DNA of 64,000 bases from Paractinoplanes tereljensis. GTDB taxonomy: Bacteria > Actinomycetota > Actinomycetes > Mycobacteriales > Micromonosporaceae. Each line of letters begins with the position of its first letter. Positions within the stretch are counted from its first letter, which is position 1. A program made the position numbers and the translations under genes. Below are positions 38,869 to 46,952 of this stretch, in pieces. The DNA is taken from assembly GCF_016862435.1 (NCBI RefSeq), contig NZ_BOMY01000042.1, forward strand, positions 62,001 to 126,000. The letters are read 5' to 3'. The notes under the pieces were generated by a model. The model was given only the letters and a program-made list of their open reading frames with translations, was not told the origin of the DNA and made no database searches.

Positions 38869-41091
38869 ATGGCCAAGTTCCTGTCCCGGCTCGGCGCGTT
38901 CAGCGCCCGGCACCGGGCTCTCGTCTTCGCCTCCTGGGGGCTCATCCTGGTCATCGTGGTGTTCGGCACGGTGACCGGCATGAAGACCAGCGAGGGCGGT
39001 TTCAGCCTCTCCAGCACCGAGTCCGGGCGGGCCCTGGAGGTCATGCAGAAGGAGTTCCCGGCCACCGCGACCGACGACACCAAGGGCACCCTGCAACTGG
39101 TGCTCACCGCCCCGGACGGGCAGAAGATCACCGGTACGGCCAACCGGAAGCTGGTCGCCGGCGCGATCGCGGACGTCGCCAAGATCGAACACGTCGCCGC
39201 CGTCGCGGACCCGTTCGCCAAGGAACGGCCCTACGTCTCCGCCGACGGCACCACCGCGGTCGCGACCGTCACCCTGACCGGCCTGTCCGACGACACCGAC
39301 ACCGACACCATCTACGACGAGGTCCTGGCGGTCGCCGAGCAGGCCCGGGACACCGGCCTCGGCGCCGAGGTCGGCGGCACGATCGGCGACCAGACTCCCG
39401 CGCAAAGCCCGGCCGAGGGCATCGGCGCGGTCATCGCGTTCGTCATCCTGATCGTCACCTTCGGCTCCCTGGTGGCGGCCGGCGCCAACATGCTCGGCGC
39501 CCTGATCGGCCTGGCCACCGGCCTGCTCGGAGTGTTCGCGCTGTCCGCCTGGCACCCGATCGGCTCCACCACCCCGACCCTGGCCGGCATGATCGGCCTG
39601 GCCGTCGGCATCGACTACGGCCTGTTCATCCTGGCCCGCTTCCGCACCGAACTGCGCGAGGGCCGGTCGATCAACGACGCGGTCGCCCGCTCGATCGGCA
39701 CGGCCGGCTCGGCGGTCGTCTTCGCCGGTGCCACCGTCATCATCGCCCTGGTCGGCCTGTCCGTCGTCCGGATCCCGTTCATCACCGAGATGGGCATCGC
39801 CGCCGCCGTCACCGTCGCCACCACCATGCTGATGGCCCTGACCTTCCTACCGGCCCTGATGGGTGCCATGGGCTACCGGGTGCTGTCCCGCCGCGAACGC
39901 CGCCTGATCAAGCAGGGCACCCCTCTGCAGCAACAGGCCGCCCAGCGCGGCCGGCGCCGGTCGTTCCTCAACGGCTGGATCAAGGTCGTCGTCAAAGCGC
40001 CGCTGCCGATCGCCGCGCTCGCCATCGGCGGCCTGCTCTTCCTCTCCGTGCCGACCATGCATCTGCAGACCGCACTGAGCACCCCCGGCGGCGAGGACCC
40101 GGCCGGCACCCAGCGGGCCGCCTACAACCTGATCGCCGACAAGTTCGGCGCCGGTACCCAGGGCGCCCTGATCGTCCTGGTCGAAGGCAACAACGTAAAG
40201 ACCGCCATCGAGCAGGTCACCGCCGAACTCGGCAGCCTTGATGACGTCGCCTCGGTCACCGCGGCCGGCGTCAACCAGGCCGGCACCGTCGCCATGGTCC
40301 AGGTCATCCCGTCCAGCGGCCCGATCGACGACGCCACCCGCGACCTCGTGCGCACCATCCGCGACCACGCCGACGACGTATCCGGGGTGTCCCTCGCCGT
40401 CACCGGCTCCACCGCCGTGGACATCGACACCAACGACATGCTCAACAAGGCGCTGATCATCTACCTGGTCCTGGTCGTCAGCCTCGCCTTCGTCCTGCTG
40501 GTAATCCTGTTCCGCTCGCTGCTCGTGCCGCTGGTCGGCACCCTCGGCTTCCTGCTCTCGCTGGGCACCGCGTTCGGCGTCACCGTCGGCGTCTTCCAGG
40601 ACGGCTGGGCCGACAGCCTCATCCCGGCCCCGGCCGGCAACCCGATCCTGAGCCTGCTGCCCATCCTGATCGTCGGCATCCTGTTCGGCCTGGCCATGGA
40701 CTACCAGGTCTTCCTGGTCTCCCGGATGCACGAGGCGCACAGCCGGGGCCTCGACCCACACGACGCCATCGTCGACGGCTTCAAGCGCACCGCCGTGGTC
40801 GTGGTCGCCGCCGCACTGATCATGGTGTCGGTCTTCGCCGGGTTCGCCCTGGCCGAGTCGCCGTTCGTCGCGGCGATCGGCTTCGCCCTGGCCACCGGCG
40901 TGCTGGCCGACGCGTTCATCGTCCGGATGATCCTGGTCCCGGCGGTGCTGAAGCTCCTCGGCGAGGCGGCCTGGTGGATGCCCCGCTGGCTGGACCGGAT
41001 CCTGCCGAACATCGACGCCGAGGGCCGAGCCCTGGAGGACACCGGTCAGCCGGCGCCGCAGGAGGCCCTGGCCGACGCCGGGGTGCGCTGA
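38869..41091 (+). CDS. MMPL/RND-family membrane transporter
   Basis: The 740-residue protein has the MMPL two-repeat layout: a transmembrane helix (LVFASWGLILVIVVFGTVTG), a large outside domain (about 45-185), five or six helices, then a second copy. Family motifs appear in IGLAVGIDYGLFILARFRTE (Asp-Tyr of the proton relay) and in repeat 2 as LFGLAMDYQVFLVSRMHEAH. MMPL proteins export lipids or small molecules using the proton gradient. The ATG at 38869 follows GAGGAG at eight bases; the open frame further upstream is not supported. A strong hairpin terminator follows. Confidence 0.92.
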   Translation: MAKFLSRLGAFSARHRALVFASWGLILVIVVFGTVTGMKTSEGGFSLSSTESGRALEVMQKEFPATATDDTKGTLQLVLTAPDGQKITGTANRKLVAGAIADVAKIEHVAAVADPFAKERPYVSADGTTAVATVTLTGLSDDTDTDTIYDEVLAVAEQARDTGLGAEVGGTIGDQTPAQSPAEGIGAVIAFVILIVTFGSLVAAGANMLGALIGLATGLLGVFALSAWHPIGSTTPTLAGMIGLAVGIDYGLFILARFRTELREGRSINDAVARSIGTAGSAVVFAGATVIIALVGLSVVRIPFITEMGIAAAVTVATTMLMALTFLPALMGAMGYRVLSRRERRLIKQGTPLQQQAAQRGRRRSFLNGWIKVVVKAPLPIAALAIGGLLFLSVPTMHLQTALSTPGGEDPAGTQRAAYNLIADKFGAGTQGALIVLVEGNNVKTAIEQVTAELGSLDDVASVTAAGVNQAGTVAMVQVIPSSGPIDDATRDLVRTIRDHADDVSGVSLAVTGSTAVDIDTNDMLNKALIIYLVLVVSLAFVLLVILFRSLLVPLVGTLGFLLSLGTAFGVTVGVFQDGWADSLIPAPAGNPILSLLPILIVGILFGLAMDYQVFLVSRMHEAHSRGLDPHDAIVDGFKRTAVVVVAAALIMVSVFAGFALAESPFVAAIGFALATGVLADAFIVRMILVPAVLKLLGEAAWWMPRWLDRILPNIDAEGRALEDTGQPAPQEALADAGVR

Positions 41092-41105
41092 CCCCCGGTC
41101 GCATG

Positions 41106-41142
41106 GCACGCCGGGCGGGCCGGAAGGCCCTGCCCGGCGTGC
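41106..41142 (+). terminator. strong rho-independent-like hairpin after the MMPL gene
   Basis: GCACGCCGGGC (41106-41116) plus GGCC (41118-41121) pairs with GGCC (41126-41129) plus GCCCGGCGTGC (41132-41142) around the tetraloop GGAA, starting 14 bases after the MMPL stop. There is no T-tract, as is common in high-GC actinomycetes. Confidence 0.75.
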
Positions 41143-41193
41143 TTCGCACCCGGAAAGCTGATCACCGTACGGCAGCTACGTAGGGAGATCGCG

Positions 41194-41307
41194 ATGAACG
41201 ACCGCACGACCGCCGCCCCGACCGAGCAGCTCGACCGGTGCCCGACCTGCCACGGCCTCGGCGAGGGCTGCACGAAGACGGTCTGCCACGGCCTCGACTC
41301 CGACTGA
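41194..41307 (+). CDS. 37-residue Cys-rich small protein (zinc-ribbon-like)
   Basis: An ATG six bases after GGGAG opens a 37-codon frame: MNDRTTAAPTEQLDRCPTC followed by HGLGEGCTKTVCHGLDSD. The four cysteines (CxxC...C...C) and two histidines in CHGLGEGC and VCHGL suggest a small metal-binding knuckle. The gene has its own terminator-separated position between the MMPL gene and the HD-domain gene, 12 bases before the latter, and may be co-transcribed with it. I do not recognise the family. Confidence 0.6.
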   Translation: MNDRTTAAPTEQLDRCPTCHGLGEGCTKTVCHGLDSD

Positions 41308-41319
41308 GATCCTGGGGGC

Positions 41320-41883
41320 ATGATCACGCGGATCCGGGCACTGCACCGGGAGCTGGCAGCGGACGACGCGACGTTCGAGCTGGTCTACACCCACTGTGAG
41401 ATCGTCTGGGCGATCGCGGAGCAACTCATCCGCGATCGCCTTCTCGCGGTGGACGCCGACCTGGTCCGCGCCGGCTGCCTGGCCCACGACGTCGGCGTGC
41501 ACCTGCTCAACGGCGCGGCCTACATCCGGCACGGCATCCTCGGCGAGGAGTTGCTGCGCGAGCGGGGATTCCCGGCGGAGGTGGCCCGTTTCTGCGGCCA
41601 CCACACCGGTGTGGGCCTGACCCGCGACGACGTCGAACGGCAGCAACTGCCACTTCCGCCCGGCGATTATCTGGCCGAGACCCCCGAAGAACGTCTGGTC
41701 ATGTACGCCGACAAGTTCCACAGCAAAACCGACCCCCCGGTCTTCCTGACCGCCGCGACCTTCACCGCCCGGATCCGCCGCTTCGGCGACGGGCACGCGG
41801 CGCGCTTCGCGGGCATGGTCGACGAGTACGGCGAGCCCGACCTGGCCGCCCTCGCGGCCCGCTTCGGCCACCCACTGACCTAG
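41320..41883 (+). CDS. HD-domain protein (putative metal-dependent phosphohydrolase)
   Basis: The 187-residue cytoplasmic protein has an HD superfamily pattern: YTHCEIVWAIAEQLI (first His), GCLAHDVGVHLLN (the HD pair), then RFCGHHTGVGLTRDD and YADKFHSKTDPP (last Asp region). These coordinate a divalent metal for phosphomonoester or diester hydrolysis; related small HD proteins act on nucleotides. The substrate is unknown. Its end overlaps the SulP gene end by four bases (convergent). Confidence 0.84.
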   Translation: MITRIRALHRELAADDATFELVYTHCEIVWAIAEQLIRDRLLAVDADLVRAGCLAHDVGVHLLNGAAYIRHGILGEELLRERGFPAEVARFCGHHTGVGLTRDDVERQQLPLPPGDYLAETPEERLVMYADKFHSKTDPPVFLTAATFTARIRRFGDGHAARFAGMVDEYGEPDLAALAARFGHPLT

Positions 41884-43541
41884 GCCAGTACCTGCGAACG
41901 GATCGGCAGGTCACGGGCGTAGTCGATGGCGGTGGGGGTGTCGGGGAAGACGAGCCCGGTCTGGTACAGGTACGCGGTGGCGGCGACCGTGGTCATGACC
42001 TTCTCGTGGCGCGGGTCGATGCCCGACAGCAGAACCGTGATTCCCCGGTGCCGCAGGCGGGTGATGGCGTCGCCGAGGATGTGGGCTCCGGTGGCGTCGA
42101 TGGTGGAGACCCGGGACATCCGCAGGATGATGACCCGGATGTCGGCGACCTCGGTCAGCTGGATCAGGAAGTCGTGCGCGGCGGCGAAGAAGAGTGGCCC
42201 GTCGAGCCGGTACGCGACGATGTGCTGGGCGAGAAGGGCTTGTTCCTCGGCGCTGAAGTCACCGGTCTCCAGGGGAACCTGTTCGATCCGGACCGACCGG
42301 GCCACCGCCCGCAGAGCGAGCAGCGCGGCCACGCCGAGGCCCAGCGCCACGGCGGTGACCAGGTCGAACACGACGGTGACGGCGAACGTCAGGACCAGCA
42401 CGACGGCGTCGCGGCGGGTGGCGCGCAGCAACGCCAGGACGGACGCGGCCTCGACCATCCGCACGGTGGTGGCGATCAGGACGCCGGCCAGCGCCGCGAG
42501 CGGGATCCGGGAGACCAGCGGTGCGGCGGCCAGGACGACTCCGGCCAGGACGACGGCGTGGGTCAGCGCGGCCAGTTTCGAGTGGGCGCCGGCCCGGACG
42601 TTCACCGCGGTGCGTGCGATCGCCGCGGTGGCGGGGACGCCACCCATGATCGGAGTGACGATGTTGGCCAGGCCCTGACCGAACAGCTCCCGATCGGGGT
42701 GGTGGCGTTCGTTGACGGTCATACCGTCCGCGACCGTGGCCGAGAGAAGACTTTCCAGGGCGGCGAGCGCGGTGACGGCCAGGGCGGCGGTGAGCAGGTC
42801 GGGCACCGCGGTCCAGTCCCAGAAACTCAAGGACGGGGCCAGGAACCCGGAGGGCAGGGCACCGATGCGGGCCAGGTGCAGCGGGACCAGCTCGGCGAAC
42901 AGGGTGCAGGCGGCGACCATGAACAGCGAGAACGGCAGGGCCGGACGCCACCGGGCACCGAGAAGGATCACGCCGGCGACCACGACGGCCATCACGGCGG
43001 GGGCCGGGTTCGGCTGCTGGAGGAAACGGACGACCGCGTCGCCGGCGACGGCCCACACCTTGTCACCGTGGGCGTCGCCGACGCCCAGTGCCGCGGGCAC
43101 CTGCTGCAGAGCGATCACCACCGCGATCCCCGCGGTGAAACCCTCCACGACCGGGGTCGGCAGGTACCGCACGTAGCGGCCGAGGCGGGCGACGGCCAGG
43201 ACGATCAGCAGGAGACCGGCCAGGACACCGACCATCAGTACGCCCGGTCCGCCGAAGCGGTGCACGATCGGGAGCAGCACGACGGTCATCGCCCCGGTCG
43301 GGCCGGAGACCTGCAGGTTCGATCCGCCGAACAGCGCGGCGAGAGCACCGGCCACCACGGCCGTGATCAGACCGGCCTGGGCGCCCATCCCCGAGGCGAC
43401 CCCGAACGCCAGCGCCAGCGGCAACGCCACGATCGCGACGGTCACGCCGGCCAGGATGTCGCGCCGCGGCGAGCGGCGGGCCGCGGTCCAGTCGGAGCGC
43501 TGCGGCAGCAGTTCGAGCAGGCGGGTGGCCGATGGGCTCAC
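41880..43541 (-). CDS. SulP-family anion transporter with STAS domain
   Basis: The 553-residue protein begins with a short cytoplasmic tail (RRDILAGVTVAIVALPLALAFG), then about twelve to fourteen membrane segments typical of SulP/SLC26, including LFGGSNLQVSGPTGAMTVVL and LGQGLANIVTPIMGG-like FGQGLANIVTPIMGGVPATA. It ends in a cytoplasmic STAS domain (about 430-545: VIILRMSRVSTIDATGAHIL). Bacterial SulP proteins move sulfate, bicarbonate or related anions. It is co-transcribed with the ArsR gene (ATGA overlap), so that regulator controls it. The nearby flavin reductase, SsuD-like enzyme and importer make a sulfur-related anion likely, though not proven. Confidence 0.9.
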   Translation of the reverse strand: MSPSATRLLELLPQRSDWTAARRSPRRDILAGVTVAIVALPLALAFGVASGMGAQAGLITAVVAGALAALFGGSNLQVSGPTGAMTVVLLPIVHRFGGPGVLMVGVLAGLLLIVLAVARLGRYVRYLPTPVVEGFTAGIAVVIALQQVPAALGVGDAHGDKVWAVAGDAVVRFLQQPNPAPAVMAVVVAGVILLGARWRPALPFSLFMVAACTLFAELVPLHLARIGALPSGFLAPSLSFWDWTAVPDLLTAALAVTALAALESLLSATVADGMTVNERHHPDRELFGQGLANIVTPIMGGVPATAAIARTAVNVRAGAHSKLAALTHAVVLAGVVLAAAPLVSRIPLAALAGVLIATTVRMVEAASVLALLRATRRDAVVLVLTFAVTVVFDLVTAVALGLGVAALLALRAVARSVRIEQVPLETGDFSAEEQALLAQHIVAYRLDGPLFFAAAHDFLIQLTEVADIRVIILRMSRVSTIDATGAHILGDAITRLRHRGITVLLSGIDPRHEKVMTTVAATAYLYQTGLVFPDTPTAIDYARDLPIRSQVLA

Positions 43542-43876
43542 CGGGAGATGCCTTCGAGGCGGAGCTGTTCCCGCAGGCCGTCCCGGTCGTCGAGAACGGA
43601 CGCGAGGATGCGCCGGCCGGCGGCCAGCAGATCGGCCACATCGGTGGTGCTCAGCATGTAGATGACCAGGGCGCCCTCCCGGCTGGAGGCGACCAGGCCG
43701 GCCCGGCGCAGCACGGCGAGCTGCTGGGACAGGTTGGACGGTTCGACGTCGATCTCGGCGAGCAGGTCACGAACCGCCCGTGGACCGTCCTGGAGCAGTT
43801 CCAGCACCCGGACACGCACGGGATGGCCGAGCGTGCGGAACAGCTCGGCCTTGGCCTGGTGGAGGGGTACACCCAT
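43538..43876 (-). CDS. ArsR-family repressor, probably translated from a leaderless mRNA
   Basis: The 112-residue winged-helix protein reads AELFRTLGHPVRVRVLELLQ, DLLAEIDVEPSNLSQQLAVL then RRAGLVASSREGALVIYML. There is no cysteine, so classical CxC metal sensing is excluded; a redox-free or non-metal ligand, or an acidic/His site in the C-terminal helix, is possible. No ribosome-binding site precedes the ATG at 43874-43876. Instead the -10-like TAAATT lies seven bases before it, placing transcription start at or next to the A of ATG. The gene overlaps SulP by four bases. A 20-base palindrome in its promoter is its likely operator. Confidence 0.85.
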   Translation of the reverse strand: MGVPLHQAKAELFRTLGHPVRVRVLELLQDGPRAVRDLLAEIDVEPSNLSQQLAVLRRAGLVASSREGALVIYMLSTTDVADLLAAGRRILASVLDDRDGLREQLRLEGISR

Positions 43877-43883
43877 GTCGAAG

Positions 43884-43914
43884 AATTTAGCACTTGAAGA
43901 ATTCTTCAAGTCAA
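43884..43914 (-). promoter_or_regulatory. arsR-SulP promoter, predicted leaderless
   Basis: Read on the minus strand, TTGACT (rc of 43909-43914) is a 5/6 match to the -35 consensus and TAAATT (rc of 43884-43889) serves as -10, with a 19-base spacer (18 if CTAAAT is used). The predicted start falls at the ArsR ATG. The -35 box lies inside the last codons of the upstream flavin reductase gene. Confidence 0.55.
43892..43911. promoter_or_regulatory. perfect 20-base palindrome, likely ArsR operator
   Basis: The two half-sites ACTTGAAGAA and TTCTTCAAGT are exact reverse complements with no spacer. The palindrome fills the space between the -35 and -10 boxes of the arsR promoter and overlaps the -35. 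TTGAA/TTCAA cores are common in ArsR/SmtB-family operators. It also covers the stop codon of the flavin reductase gene (43906-43908). Confidence 0.72.
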
Positions 43915-44391
43915 CTGGCCGTACTCCCCGGCGTGGTAGAGCAGCGGGGTCGCGCCCGGGTCGTCGTGCAGCGCGCCGGCGATCGGGGTGGCCAGCACGA
44001 TGGTGTGGTCGCCGGCCTGGACGCGCTGGGCCACCCGGCAGACGATGCGGGCCAGCACGCCGTCCAGCAGCGGGACGCCGTCCGGGCCGGGGACCCAGTC
44101 GCCGTGCGTGGCGAAGCGGTCGATGCCGCTGGTGGCGAAGGTCCGCGCAACCTTTTCCTGATCCTGGTGCAGCACGTGCACCGCCACCGTGCCGGCCCGG
44201 GCCACCGCGCGGGCCGCTGAGGCGGCGTCGGCCAGGCAGAACGAGACCAGGGGCGGGTCCAGGGACACTGAGGTGAAGGACGTCGCGGTGAAACCGGCCG
44301 GCGGGTCGCCCGCGGCGGTCACCACCACCACGGCCGCGGCGTGCCGGCGCAGCAGCGCCTTGAACAGGGGGCCGTCGATCGCGAGGGACAT
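43906..44391 (-). CDS. flavin reductase-domain protein
   Basis: The 161-residue FMN-binding split-barrel protein of the flavin reductase (HpaC/SsuE-like partner) class reads RRHAAAVVVVTAAGDPPAGF, TATSFTSVSLDPPLVSFCLA and VHVLHQDQEKVARTFA. These enzymes reduce FMN with NAD(P)H and supply it to a two-component monooxygenase. The start is ATG at 44391, after GGAGG; the frame upstream is open but unsupported. It diverges from the SsuD-like monooxygenase gene across a 285-base regulatory region, so it is the natural reductase for that enzyme and possibly for the acyl-CoA-dehydrogenase-like flavoprotein. Confidence 0.87.
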   Translation of the reverse strand: MSLAIDGPLFKALLRRHAAAVVVVTAAGDPPAGFTATSFTSVSLDPPLVSFCLADAASAARAVARAGTVAVHVLHQDQEKVARTFATSGIDRFATHGDWVPGPDGVPLLDGVLARIVCRVAQRVQAGDHTIVLATPIAGALHDDPGATPLLYHAGEYGQLT

Positions 44392-44676
44392 GGCCGCCTC
44401 CTTCCAATACCTAAACCCTATGGGTTTAGTCGGCTTTTGATCGATAGCGATTTCCGATCGGACCGATGACGAATCGGCGTTGGACACGGGTGGGCCAAGC
44501 CGATCAGGATGGCCCCAGCGATTTCCTATCGTGCCGACAGGAGATGGGGACAAAAGGTCCGCCTGGACAGGCATCGATAAGCCTTCGTGATCGGTGCCGA
44601 TCACGAAACCGATCTGGACCCGAGGCCCAATAACCTACTAAATTGATAGGCTCTATAGGAGTATGGAAGGCCCATC
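44392..44676. promoter_or_regulatory. divergent regulatory region of the sulfur-type module with two long inverted repeats
   Basis: The region contains no gene. It holds CTAAACCC-TAT-GGGTTTAG (44411-44429, perfect, 8+3+8), placed 20 bases upstream of the flavin reductase start. It also holds TTCGTGATCGG-TG-CCGATCACGAA (44584-44607, perfect, 11+2+11), about 70 bases before the monooxygenase start. GGAAGG precedes the monooxygenase ATG. AT-rich sequence at 44630-44665 (CTAAATTGATAGG, CTATAGGAG) probably contains the rightward promoter. Two different palindromes imply two regulators or one for each direction. Confidence 0.65.
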
Positions 44677-45801
44677 ATGACCGTCGAGTTCATCAGCGCC
44701 GTCAACGTCAACCCGGCCAACGAGCTCAACCGGCTCGGCCGCACCGACATCGACGTGCCGTTCTTCACCCGCTATGTGAACGCGCTGGAGGATGCCGGCT
44801 TCGACTACACCCTCTGCGCCTATGGCTCGGCGTTCCAGGACCAGTTCGCGATCGCCAACCAGATCGTCGCGCGCAGCGAGCGGGTCACGCCGATCGTCGC
44901 GCTGCGGCCGAACACGATCTACCCCACGGTCGCGGGCAAGGCCCTCGCCACGCTCGACCAGTTCGGCGGCGGGCGCGCGGTGGTCCACTTCATCTCCGGC
45001 GGCAGCGACGCCGAACAGGCCCGCGAGGGCGATTTTTTGACCAAGGAGCAGCGGTACGCGCGGACCGCCGAGTACATCGACATCGTTCGCAAGGTCTGGC
45101 AGAACACCGAGCCGTTCGACCACGAGGGCGAGTTCTACAAGTTCGAGAACTTCGTCAGCCTGGTCCGGCCCACCCACGGCACCATCCCGGTGTCGGTCGG
45201 TGGCTCGTCGGCCGACGCCTACCGGGTCGGCGGGGCCAAGGGCGACATCTTCGGGCTCTGGGGTGAGCCGCTCGCCGACACCACCAACCAGATCAACGCG
45301 GTGAACGCCGAGGCGGAGGCGGCCGGGCGCACCGACCGTCCGCGGATCTGGGTGACGTTCCGCCCGATCATCGCCCCCACCGAGGAGCTGGCCTGGGAGA
45401 AGGCGCACCGCATCCTGGACGTGCTGGGCAGCGGGGTGGGCTGGTGGCGCGGGAACCTGGGCGGCAGCAACCCGCAGAACGTCGGCTCGCAGCGACTGCT
45501 GGAGATCGCCGCCCGCCAGGACGTGCACGACCGGGCACTGTGGACGCCCACCGCAACTGCCACGGGAGCGGCCGGCGCCTCGACCGCCCTGGTCGGCACC
45601 CCGGAGACGGTGGCCGCGGCGATCCTCGACTACGTCGACCTCGGCGCCGAGCTGGTGTCCATCCGCGGCTACGACAACCTCAACGACCTGATCGACTACG
45701 GCCGCTACATCCTCCCGCTGGTCCGCCAGGAACTCGCCCACCGCGAGGCCACCGGCCAGCGCGGCGCCCTGCAGGACGAGCACCTGGGAGCGCTGCGATG
45801 A
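44677..45801 (+). CDS. SsuD/NtaA-type FMNH2-dependent monooxygenase (LLM family)
   Basis: The 374-residue TIM-barrel monooxygenase carries alkanesulfonate-monooxygenase-like motifs: DAGFDYTLCAYGSAFQDQFA, PIVALRPNTIYPTVAGKALA, LDQFGGGRAVVHFISGGSDA, YDRTAEYIDIVRKVW-like YARTAEYIDIVRKVWQ and a final GTPETVAAAILDYVDLGAEL. The length matches SsuD (about 380). It would cleave a C-S or C-N bond using FMNH2 from the divergent flavin reductase. It overlaps the next gene by ATGA. The substrate is probably the compound delivered by the downstream importer. Confidence 0.87.
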   Translation: MTVEFISAVNVNPANELNRLGRTDIDVPFFTRYVNALEDAGFDYTLCAYGSAFQDQFAIANQIVARSERVTPIVALRPNTIYPTVAGKALATLDQFGGGRAVVHFISGGSDAEQAREGDFLTKEQRYARTAEYIDIVRKVWQNTEPFDHEGEFYKFENFVSLVRPTHGTIPVSVGGSSADAYRVGGAKGDIFGLWGEPLADTTNQINAVNAEAEAAGRTDRPRIWVTFRPIIAPTEELAWEKAHRILDVLGSGVGWWRGNLGGSNPQNVGSQRLLEIAARQDVHDRALWTPTATATGAAGASTALVGTPETVAAAILDYVDLGAELVSIRGYDNLNDLIDYGRYILPLVRQELAHREATGQRGALQDEHLGALR

Positions 45802-46937
45802 CCACCCCAGACCTCTCCCCCGGCGCCCTGGCCGAGGTCACCGCCGAGATCGCGTCGACCGCGGCCGAGTACGACCGGTCCGGCGACCTGCCCTGGAAGG
45901 GCCTGCACGTCGCGCACGAGGCCGGCCTGCTGACCGCGACGGTCGGCAAGCAGTACGGCGGGCCCGGCGTGGGCCCGCGCGACGTCGTGCGGATCCTCAC
46001 CGCCATCGGCGAAGGTGACGCCTCGGTCGGTCTGCTCGCCTCGAACTCGCTGATGTCGCACGCCGGGCAGGCCGCCCGGCCGCACTGGCCGGCGGCCTAC
46101 TACGACGACCTGCTGGCGCGGTCGAAGAACGGCCCGGCGCTGGTCAACGCGATCCGGGCGGAACCCGAGCTGGGTGCCCCGGCGCGCGGCGGGCTGCCCA
46201 AGACCACTGTTACCCGGACCGCCGACGGCTGGGTGCTCAATGGCCGCAAGGCGTACGCCACCGGCGGCACCGGCCTGGCCTACCACGTGGTGTGGGCGGT
46301 GGCTGACGAGCGGGTAGGCCACGTGATCGTGCCGGCCGACCTGCCCGGCATCACCTGGGTGGACACCTGGGATCACCTGGGACTCCGCGCCTCCAACACG
46401 CACGACGTGATCTACGAGGACGTGAAGCTGCCGGCCGACGCGTTCGTCGAGATCCCGCGCGGCCCGGACGGCGTCTACCGGGACCCGGCCGCGATGGCCG
46501 GTCCGGGCAGCTTCGGGCACCCGGCGCTGTACGTCGGGGTGGCCCGGGCGGCCCGCTCGGCGTTCGCCGCGTTCGCCCGCAGCCGGGTGCCGTCGGCGCT
46601 GGGTAAGCCGATCGCCGAGACCGAGCGCATCCAGGCGGTGGCCGGCGAGATCGACCTGCAGATCGTGCAGGCCGAGACGTTGCTGCACGGCGCACTGCTG
46701 CGCCTCGAGTCCGGCGACACCGCGTTCCTCCCCGAGCTGTCCGCCGTCAAGGTGGCCATCGCCCGCTCGGTCATCGCCGCCACCCAGACCGCCGTGGCCG
46801 CCCTCGGCAACCCCGGCCTGACCCGGCACAACCCGCTGGAACGGCACCTGCGGGACGCCCTCTGCATCCGCGTACACCCGCCTCAGGAGGACGCCGTCCT
46901 GCTGGCCGGCGGCCGACGTGTTCTGACCCCCCGATAG
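45798..46937 (+). CDS. acyl-CoA-dehydrogenase-superfamily flavoprotein (SfnB/DszC-like)
   Basis: The 379-residue FAD/FMN protein reads GLHVAHEAGLLTATVGKQYG, VRILTAIGEGDASVGLLASN, VTRTADGWVLNGRKAYATGG then DTWDHLGLRASNTHDVIYED. The lower similarity to true beta-oxidation enzymes and the operon partners (LLM monooxygenase, importer) point to the SfnB/DszC/C4a-monooxygenase-like branch found in sulfur-scavenging clusters. It starts inside the monooxygenase gene stop and is followed 15 bases later by the binding-protein gene. Confidence 0.82.
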   Translation: MTTPDLSPGALAEVTAEIASTAAEYDRSGDLPWKGLHVAHEAGLLTATVGKQYGGPGVGPRDVVRILTAIGEGDASVGLLASNSLMSHAGQAARPHWPAAYYDDLLARSKNGPALVNAIRAEPELGAPARGGLPKTTVTRTADGWVLNGRKAYATGGTGLAYHVVWAVADERVGHVIVPADLPGITWVDTWDHLGLRASNTHDVIYEDVKLPADAFVEIPRGPDGVYRDPAAMAGPGSFGHPALYVGVARAARSAFAAFARSRVPSALGKPIAETERIQAVAGEIDLQIVQAETLLHGALLRLESGDTAFLPELSAVKVAIARSVIAATQTAVAALGNPGLTRHNPLERHLRDALCIRVHPPQEDAVLLAGGRRVLTPR

Positions 46938-46952
46938 CGAAGGAACCCCGAT

